From contig JBBQXY010000023.1 in assembly GCA_038209195.1 (NCBI GenBank), forward strand, positions 1 through 48,603: a stretch of 48,603 nt of DNA, written 5' to 3'. This stretch comes from JBBQXY01 sp038209195 (GTDB lineage: Bacteria > Chloroflexota > Ktedonobacteria > Ktedonobacterales > Ktedonobacteraceae). Shown piece after piece: positions 42,771 through 48,603 of this stretch. Numbering within the stretch: the first letter of the stretch is position 1; every line of letters begins with the position of its first letter. The notes beneath the pieces are model-generated. The model ran no database searches, had not been told where the DNA came from, and was given only the letters and a program-made list of their open reading frames with translations. A program made the translations under genes and the position numbers.

Positions 42771-42833
42771 GGTTATTAACGAAGTTAATAACCGGCTAAC
42801 AAGCAGTGTTTTCAAAGCACTACCTCTGTTAGC
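42771..42833 (-). repeat. Two hairpins in the sucA leader
   Basis: GGTTATTAAC (42771-42780) and GTTAATAACC (42784-42793) form a perfect 10-bp hairpin immediately before the sucA ribosome site. Upstream of it GCTAACA (42795-42801) pairs with TGTTAGC (42827-42833), enclosing a 4-bp AGTG/CACT stem. They could gate ribosome access or act as operators. Confidence 0.6.
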
Positions 42834-42875
42834 TCCAACTACTGTATTTTATCACAATTGCACAGACTTTCCTCC

Positions 42876-42904
42876 TTGTCATATGCGCAAATTCCTGCTA
42901 TACT
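42876..42904 (+). promoter_or_regulatory. Promoter of the T-box/alaX/ileS operon
   Basis: TTGTCA (42876-42881), exactly 17 bases, then TATACT (42899-42904). The transcript should begin near 42911, just ahead of the T-box leader. Confidence 0.75.
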
Positions 42905-42910
42905 GATTAC

Positions 42911-43231
42911 GAACAAGCCAATCAATCACAGGCTATGAAGGAAACAGTAGGTCGCAACGTCTTGTCACAGCGAATCCGGGTCTGGTGCAACCGGATCAAG
43001 CGTGCAGCCCGAACATCATTCCTGAGCCACCGGTCGAACATGTGCAGTAGACCTGGTCGGAACCTTCCCGTTATCATAAAGGACTGCTATCCCCACTCAT
43101 GATGGGCGAAGTAGTAAAACCAAGTGAGCCATGAAATCAATGTGCGAACATGCGTACATGGCTAATGAGGGTGGTACCGCGGGAGTTCCTCTCGTCCCTA
43201 TGTATGTATATTGGGCGAGGGGATTTTTTAT
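42911..43231 (+). ncRNA. T-box leader RNA, isoleucine-specific
   Basis: The tRNA-sensing leader contains the T-box sequence GGGTGGTACCGCGGG (43169-43183), whose UGGU bulge pairs with the NCCA end of uncharged tRNA, and an intrinsic terminator downstream. Stem I base pairs AGGAA (42939-42943) with TTCCT (43019-43023). The 5' loop holds AGTA (42946-42949) and the 3' side reads GAAC-ATC-A, so the specifier codon is ATC (43015-43017), isoleucine. That agrees with ileS downstream. Uncharged tRNA-Ile should favour the antiterminator and switch on the two genes. I placed the specifier by hand pairing. Confidence 0.93.
43187..43229 (+). terminator. T-box intrinsic terminator
   Basis: An 11-bp stem (43187-43197 with 43213-43223, including G-U pairs) is followed by six T residues (43224-43229). 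It competes with the T-box antiterminator. Confidence 0.88.
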
Positions 43232-43262
43232 TGAGTAAATTTTAGTTAAGGAGAGCAGCAGC

Positions 43263-43982
43263 ATGAAAACAAAATTGCTCTACCACGAAAACAGCTTTAC
43301 CTTTGAATGTACGGCCAAAGTTGTCGCGGTAGAAGGCGACGAAGTGGCACTCGACGCCACCGTCTTCTATCCCGGTGGCGGCGGTCAAATGGCAGATCAT
43401 GGCACAATCTCATGGGATGACTATCAGGTTGAAGCCAGCGTGCTTGCCATGAATAAACGTGAAGATATTGTCTGGCACATGCTCAGTTGCACACCACCGC
43501 CTGTCGGCAGCGAAGTCGTTGGAACCATTGACTGGGATTTTCGCTATAAAATGATGCGTACCCACACAGCCCTTCATATTCTTTGTGGCACCATCTGGAA
43601 AGAATTTGGTGTCCAGGTTACGGGCGGCCAAATGTATCCAGATCGAGCACGTATGGACTTTGCCATGGAAAATCTCAATAAAGAACGTATTGCCTACATT
43701 GAAGAAAAAGTGAATGAAGCAGTACAGGCCGACTATCCTATTAAAGTCTATACCCTGCCACGCGAAAAGGCTTTCGCCATACCCGACCTGGTACGCACAA
43801 AGATTAACCTGTTGCCATCAGGCATCGAAGAGATACGCATCGTCGAGATTGTCGGACTTGATTTACAAGCCGATGGCGGCACCCATGTCGCCCACACGAA
43901 AGAAGTCGATGGCATTCGCATTACCAAAACCGAAAACAAAGGCAAAATCAATAAACGTCTAGAAATTATGTTAACAAGCTAA
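43263..43982 (+). CDS. AlaX-like alanyl-tRNA editing domain protein
   Basis: This 239-residue protein has the AlaX/AlaRS editing fold: DATVFYPGGGGQMADHG, HTALHIL with His-x3-His of the zinc site, and QMYPDRARMDF. The C-terminal site VGLDLQADGGTHVAHTKEV has Asp where AlaRS has Cys (CGGTH). AlaX hydrolyses Ser- or Gly-tRNA-Ala made in error. Here it sits between an isoleucine T-box and ileS, so it is expressed when tRNA-Ile is uncharged, which is not explained by alanine editing. AAGGAG precedes ATG 43263. ileS starts 35 bases later. Confidence 0.88.
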   Translation: MKTKLLYHENSFTFECTAKVVAVEGDEVALDATVFYPGGGGQMADHGTISWDDYQVEASVLAMNKREDIVWHMLSCTPPPVGSEVVGTIDWDFRYKMMRTHTALHILCGTIWKEFGVQVTGGQMYPDRARMDFAMENLNKERIAYIEEKVNEAVQADYPIKVYTLPREKAFAIPDLVRTKINLLPSGIEEIRIVEIVGLDLQADGGTHVAHTKEVDGIRITKTENKGKINKRLEIMLTS

Positions 43983-44017
43983 AGACAATAGCAAAGGCAA
44001 GGCAAGAGGAGGCTGAA

Positions 44018-47000
44018 GTGTCCGTGAAATCCAGTGTATTCAAACCAGTGACAGCGGCAGACCGCGTCGATTATCCCGCGCTAGAACGTACCATCCAACA
44101 ATGGTGGGACGACAACGGTGTCTTGCGCATGTACCTCACGCGCAATGAGCATAGCGACAAGCAGTATTCGTTCCTGGATGGTCCCATCACCGCGAATAAT
44201 CCTATGGGTGTCCATCATGCTTGGGGACGCACCTATAAAGACCTGTACCAGCGCGTCAAAACGATGCAAGGCTATAAGCAACGCTATCAAAATGGCTTTG
44301 ACTGTCAGGGCCTCTGGGTCGAGGTTGAAGTCGAAAAGGAGCTTGGTATGAAAACCAAGCTCGATATCGAAGCCTATGGTATCGACGCGTTTGTTCAGCG
44401 TTGTAAAGAGCGTGTCTTCAAATTCGCCAAACGCCAGAGCGAGCAATCCATCCGCCTCGGCTATTGGATGGATTGGGGCCATGACTACTATACCCTTTCG
44501 GATGAAAATAACTACACCATCTGGTCATTCCTGAAGAAATGCCAGGAGCGCGGCCTGATCTACAAGGGACATGACGTCATGCCCTGGTGTCCACGTTGTG
44601 CCACCGGCATCTCCAATATGGAAATTGAGTCAGAAGGCTACAAGGAAGTCAGCCATCTCAGCCTCTATGTCCGCTTTCCCTTGGTCGATCGCCCTGGTGA
44701 GTATCTCCTGGCTTGGACAACGACGCCGTGGACGTTGGCAGCTAATGTCGCCGCCGCAGTTCACCCCGACCTCTCCTATGCCAAAGTTGAGCAGGATGGC
44801 GAGTTTTACTACCTGGCAGAAGCACTGCTCCCACTCTTAAAAGCTCTTAAAGGACGCGACAAAGGTGATTACCATGTTGTCGAAACCCTCAAGGGCAGTG
44901 ACATGGTGGGCTGGAGCTATCTTGGTCCTTTTGATGAGCTTCCGGCGGAGAAAGATGTAGTGCATACGGTCGTGCCATGGAAAGAAGTCAGCGCGACCGA
45001 GGGCACTGGCATCGTCCACATCGCCCCCGGTTGTGGTCGCGAAGACTTTGGCCTCGCGAAGGAGTTCAACTTGGCTGTCGTTGCTCCCGTTGACGAATTT
45101 GGCGTCTACCTCGAAGGCTATGATTGGCTTACCGGGCAGAGCGCCTCTGCCGTGGGGCAACAGGTCGCGGACAATCTGACCCAGAAGGGATTGCTCTACC
45201 GTCCACAAAACTATAAGCACCGCTATCCAACCTGCTGGCGTTGTAAGACCGAACTGATCTTCCGCCTGGTAAACGAGTGGTTCATCTCTATGGATCAACT
45301 GCGCTACGAGATCATGGATATCGTCAAGCAAATCACCTGGATCCCCGCCTTTGGCCTGGATCGAGAGATGGATTGGTTGCGTAACATGGACGATTGGATG
45401 ATCTCCAAGAAACGCTATTGGGGCCTGGCTCTGCCCATCTACGATTGCCCACAATGTGGCACCTTCGAGGTTGTTGGTAGCGAATATGAACTCAAAGAAC
45501 GCGCTACATCCGGTTGGGACGTGTTTGAAGGTCATTCTCCACACCGACCTTGGGTTGACGCTGTCAAGATCCAGTGTAAAAACTGTGGCGCAGAGGTCTC
45601 GCGCGTCAAAGATGTCGGTAACCCCTGGCTCGATGCTGGTATCGTTCCTTTTTCGACGATGCATTACCGCACTGACCATGCCTACTGGGAGCAGTGGTTC
45701 CCCGCCGACTTCGTCACCGAGTCCTTCCCTGGCCAGTTCAAGAACTGGTTCTATTCGATGCTGGTGATGAGTACCGTACTTGAGAACACCGCCCCGTTCA
45801 AGTCCCTCTTTGGCTATGCCTTGCTGATGGGCGAGGACGGGACACCCATGCACAAATCAAAAGGCAACCTGGTGGTTTTCGATGATGCTGCTGATCGCGT
45901 CGGCTCTGACACCATGCGCTGGCTCTATGCCAACCATGTACCTGAGCAAAACCTCAACTTCCCCCGTATTCCCACGGAGGAAGACCTGGAGAAGTCAGCA
46001 CAAACGGGCCTGCCCGTTCGACTGAGCGAGAAATGGATGTTGGTACGCCGCACCCTGGATAAAATCTGGAATGTGTATGGCTTCTTTGTCAGCTATGCCA
46101 ATATCGACCAGTTCGATCCAACACAGCACCAGTTACCTGTCGCCCAGCGCAGCGAGCTAGATCGCTGGATCCTCTCTGAGTTACAGCAAACTATCCGTGC
46201 CGTGAACGATGGCTTGACACAGTACGATACCACTAAGCCAGCGGAGGCCTTACAAGCATTCCTTGATGACCTCTCCAACTGGTACCTGCGGCGCAGTCGC
46301 GAACGCATCTGGAAAACTGACATGGACAATGACAAGTTGGCGGCATTTCTCACGCTCTATGAGTGCCTGACCACGCTCGTCACTGTGCTTTCTCCCTTCA
46401 TGCCTTTCATGACGGAAGAACTCTACCAGAATCTCGTGCGCAATGTGAACGACAAAGCACCTTTAAGTGTGCATCTCTGCGACTGGCCCCAGGTACAGGA
46501 AGACCTGATCGATGAACAATTGACCCGCGAAACACATCTCGTCATGCGTCTCGTTGGCCTCGGTCGCTCCGCTCGCGAAAAAGCACAGATCAAAGTGCGC
46601 CAGCCCTTGAACGCCCTGTATGTGCGTGTTCCCAGCCTGGCCGAGGAAGAGGCCGTCATGCGTCTCAGCGAACAGGTACTCGAAGAGCTAAACATCAAGC
46701 GCTTAGAGTTGATCGCCAGCGATAGCAATATGCTGGCCTATACGCTGAAGCCCCAGGTCAAAGTACTCGGCCCAAAATATGGACCACTGGTACAGAAAAT
46801 CCTGGCGAAATTCAAAGCACTGGACGCCCACGGCACCCAGGAGGCCGCCAAGCTGCTCAATGAGACAGGCTCGTTGAACTTCACCATCGATGGTCAGCAG
46901 GTCGAACTTACCGCGGACGAAGTCGAAGTTATCGCTACCGCGCAACCAGGCTTTGTCACCGCCGAGGAACGCGGCTATATCGTTGCCCTAGAAACAACGA

Positions 47001-47311
47001 TCACGCCACAATTACGTGAAGAGGGTCTTGTGCGCGACCTGACGCACTACGTGCAAGATATGAGAAAAAAGGCTGGCTTCAGCATCGAGGACCATATCGG
47101 ATTGGCCTTCTACACCAACGCCGAACTGGCCCAAACGCTTCTCCACTATGGCGAAGTCATATGCTCCGAAACTTTGGCTGACTACTTGCTCGTCTCCATC
47201 AGCGAGCACGACAAGCCCTCGTTCACGGAGGTCTATCGCGAAAAAATCTCTCCAACTTCCGCCAAGAAGCTGGAAGCCTACACAGTCGAGGTCGTCTTAG
47301 GGAAAATGTAG
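44018..47311 (+). CDS. ileS: Isoleucyl-tRNA synthetase, atypical long form
   Basis: The 1097-residue class I synthetase starts at GTG 44018 after AGAGGAGG. The HIGH site reads PITANNPMGVHHAWGRTYKD and the KMSKS site reads GTPMHKSKGN, so both signatures deviate from consensus. A large editing (CP1) domain is present (YLLAWTTTPWTLAANVAAAV, then GCGREDFG). DWMISKKRYWGLALPIYDCP carries the synthetic-site WG pattern with Zn-ligand Cys pairs CPQCG and CKNCG. A C-terminal anticodon-binding region follows (LPVAQRSELDRWILSELQ) with an extra tail. It attaches Ile to tRNA-Ile. The T-box upstream with an ATC specifier supports the assignment. Confidence 0.93.
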   Translation: MSVKSSVFKPVTAADRVDYPALERTIQQWWDDNGVLRMYLTRNEHSDKQYSFLDGPITANNPMGVHHAWGRTYKDLYQRVKTMQGYKQRYQNGFDCQGLWVEVEVEKELGMKTKLDIEAYGIDAFVQRCKERVFKFAKRQSEQSIRLGYWMDWGHDYYTLSDENNYTIWSFLKKCQERGLIYKGHDVMPWCPRCATGISNMEIESEGYKEVSHLSLYVRFPLVDRPGEYLLAWTTTPWTLAANVAAAVHPDLSYAKVEQDGEFYYLAEALLPLLKALKGRDKGDYHVVETLKGSDMVGWSYLGPFDELPAEKDVVHTVVPWKEVSATEGTGIVHIAPGCGREDFGLAKEFNLAVVAPVDEFGVYLEGYDWLTGQSASAVGQQVADNLTQKGLLYRPQNYKHRYPTCWRCKTELIFRLVNEWFISMDQLRYEIMDIVKQITWIPAFGLDREMDWLRNMDDWMISKKRYWGLALPIYDCPQCGTFEVVGSEYELKERATSGWDVFEGHSPHRPWVDAVKIQCKNCGAEVSRVKDVGNPWLDAGIVPFSTMHYRTDHAYWEQWFPADFVTESFPGQFKNWFYSMLVMSTVLENTAPFKSLFGYALLMGEDGTPMHKSKGNLVVFDDAADRVGSDTMRWLYANHVPEQNLNFPRIPTEEDLEKSAQTGLPVRLSEKWMLVRRTLDKIWNVYGFFVSYANIDQFDPTQHQLPVAQRSELDRWILSELQQTIRAVNDGLTQYDTTKPAEALQAFLDDLSNWYLRRSRERIWKTDMDNDKLAAFLTLYECLTTLVTVLSPFMPFMTEELYQNLVRNVNDKAPLSVHLCDWPQVQEDLIDEQLTRETHLVMRLVGLGRSAREKAQIKVRQPLNALYVRVPSLAEEEAVMRLSEQVLEELNIKRLELIASDSNMLAYTLKPQVKVLGPKYGPLVQKILAKFKALDAHGTQEAAKLLNETGSLNFTIDGQQVELTADEVEVIATAQPGFVTAEERGYIVALETTITPQLREEGLVRDLTHYVQDMRKKAGFSIEDHIGLAFYTNAELAQTLLHYGEVICSETLADYLLVSISEHDKPSFTEVYREKISPTSAKKLEAYTVEVVLGKM

Positions 47312-47450
47312 CAGAACCTGCTAACGTAACAACTACTACATTGTCTCTCTTCATGTCGAGCTGCTGGTCGAGCCGTTGCCCAAGCTATCATTTGAGTGAG
47401 AACCTACTCAATGTTCAGTGGTGTCATTGATTCTGCGAGGCTTTTCACTA

Positions 47451-48469
47451 TTAGAAGATTTCCACATAGCCTTCTGTTCCATTCACGCGAATTCGTTGCC
47501 CATCTTTTATCAGTTTGGTAGCACTTTCCACTCCGACAACTGCTGGTAAGCCATATTCACGTGCGATCACTGATCCATGGGTCATCAGTCCACCAACTTC
47601 GGTGACGAGGCCTTTTATGGATACAAACAATGGTGTCCAGCTAGGGTCAGTAAAGGAGGTGACTAAGATATCTCCATCTTCTATAGCAGCATCTTCCATG
47701 TTTAAGATGACACGTGCTCGTCCCTCTATAACTCCGGAAGAAACAGCTAGACCGACAAGAGCTTCGGCTGGGAGATTTTCTCGTTTGTACTCACCTGCAA
47801 TGATTTCACCATCAGACGTGATAACACGTGGGGGAGTGAGTTTTTCATAGAATTTGTACTCGTCTTTTCGTTTGCTGATGATCTGGTCATCCAGTGTATA
47901 TGTGCGTACGACTTCGCGAAGTTCTTCAAAAGTGAGATAGGAGATATCTTCTTTTTCATGAAGAACGTTGGCTTGTACGAGGTGCTCGGCTTCTTTCAGT
48001 AACGCCTGCTTATACACGAAGTAGCGAGTAATCATGCCGTATTTTGGATATTCACGATACCCGATGAAATTCCGGATGAGGCTGATCATTCGTTTTGTCT
48101 CTTCGGCTTTTCGTTTACCATCCGGTAGTTGCCTCAATCGATCTAATACCTCTTGTTCTTTTTGCAAAGCTTCCTGTCGCCCTTGCTCAAATCTCCGCTT
48201 GCTTTCACCTGGTTCAAAGTTTTTGATGTTATTGAGGATCATGGGGACAAGGGTCGTTGGTTTTTCGCTCCAACGAAGTCTCGTTATATCGATTTCCCCG
48301 GCACATCGCATGCCGTATTTGTTGAGATACGCATTGAGAGCGTCCCGGCTTTCCTGTCCACCATCAAACGTAACCAGTTCATCCAAAATGCCGTCATCTT
48401 TTCCATGCTGTAAGTAATTGATTACTTCCGGATAAGGGCGAATTACATCTGCGACATCCAATAGTATAA
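47451..48469 (-). pseudogene. C-terminal part of a PEP synthase/rifampin-phosphotransferase-like gene, cut by an IS element
   Basis: The frame continues to 48515, but residues before about LLDVADVIRPYPEV derive from IS DNA. The remainder (about 340 residues) is the central/C-terminal part of PEP-utilising enzymes: ALNAYLNKYGMRCAGEIDIT, then DILVTSFTDPSWTPL. It ends with the phosphohistidine domain GGLMTHGSVIAREYGLPAVV with His in THGS. The N-terminal ATP-grasp and rifampin/pyruvate-binding part is absent, so it should be inactive. Intact relatives run to about 870 residues. It is not clear which substrate the complete protein used. Confidence 0.85.
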
Positions 48470-48603
48470 TGGACCCATAGAAAGAGACCAAAAAAAGAGG
48501 CCGGGTAAGATACACTGAACGTATGAAAAAACACTATACAGCAAGCTTTAAAGCTCAGGTAGTCCAAGAACTGCTCAAAGAAGAAAAAACGATAGCCCAG
48601 ATT
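48470..48603 (+). mobile_element. Left end of an IS3-family insertion sequence (partial)
   Basis: The element probably begins at TGGACCC (48470), where similarity of the minus-strand gene to its family ends. It carries a transposase OrfA start at 48523 and runs off the window. The exact terminal repeat and target duplication cannot be checked without the right end. Confidence 0.75.
48523..48603 (+). CDS. IS3-family transposase OrfA, N-terminus only
   Basis: 27 residues are visible: MKKHYTASFKAQVVQELL followed by KEEKTIAQI. This is the start of the HTH_Tnp_1 domain, in which SFKAQVV and IAQI belong to the helix-turn-helix that binds the IS ends. In IS3 elements OrfA is fused to OrfB by -1 frameshifting, but that region is outside the window. 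Confidence 0.85.
   Translation, partial: MKKHYTASFKAQVVQELLKEEKTIAQI

Noticed and set aside
44837..45853. Long 338-codon open frame antisense to ileS
   Set aside because: Composition follows the complement of ileS codons and there is no ribosome site or recognisable domain. It is a shadow frame.
1..48603. CRISPR arrays, tRNA and rRNA genes
   Set aside because: I saw no regularly spaced repeats, no cloverleaf with CCA-type end and no rRNA-like conserved blocks. A covariance scan would be needed to exclude a tRNA fully.

Overview
The window looks like bacterial chromosome from the Chloroflexota, most likely the Ktedonobacteria. This is inferred from gene types: a large NB-ARC/TPR/LuxR regulator, a DUF6391 protein, a Ser/Thr kinase carrying a zinc ribbon and FHA domain, a tandem universal stress protein, a T-box-controlled ileS of unusual signature, sucAB, and an orphan lysine-fermentation gene pair. 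I did no database search. GC is moderate, and coding is dense on both strands. I saw no rRNA, tRNA or CRISPR array.

Layout. 1-6614: an edge-truncated nuclease-like gene, a tandem universal stress protein, thiolase, a DUF2252 protein and an amylosucrase whose catalytic spacing matches the Neisseria enzyme. 7078-9862: MFS exporter, UBP zinc finger and a C-terminally broken DUF5996 gene in one run. 9969-11261: a VOC protein and a short SDR. 11331-18924: a LuxR-type regulator with no ATG start, followed by a three-gene operon (alpha-oxoamine synthase, FAD oxidoreductase, acyl-CoA ligase) closed by a strong terminator. This is the best candidate here for an undescribed biosynthetic pathway. 19419-21767: a divergent thymidine-kinase-like protein closed by a 28-bp perfect hairpin, then an NmrA-like reductase divergent from a frameshifted TetR gene, with a visible promoter/operator between them.

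21925-24829: glgB and a LOG-family gene. 25048-27230: kdd and a KamB-like P-loop protein, from lysine fermentation. 27398-29434: a DksA/TraR-like protein, lspA and a RluA-type gene. 29834-31976: a membrane-anchored hypothetical protein, an alpha/beta hydrolase overlapping it tail to tail, and HU. 32151-34357: a tyrosine recombinase divergent from an HTH/coiled-coil (KfrA-like) protein. Two good promoters and three copies of a CTACCGATA operator lie between them, so this is a compact regulatory or recombination module of unknown role.

34380-38414: a four-gene minus-strand operon (Ser/Thr kinase-FHA, DUF6391, sulfurtransferase, phosphotransferase). 38614-42757: sucA-sucB (2-oxoglutarate dehydrogenase E1 and E2) with overlapping reading frames and leader hairpins. 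42876-47311: a clear promoter, a T-box leader with an isoleucine specifier (ATC), an AlaX-like editing protein, and ileS. 47451-48603: the C-terminal part of a PEP-synthase/rifampin-phosphotransferase-like gene, interrupted by an IS3-family element that runs off the right edge.

Several genes are visibly decaying or altered: DUF5996, TetR, the SDR C-terminus, the regulator start codon and the PEP-synthase-like gene. The stretch 9-22 kb in particular reads as a fluid accessory region.
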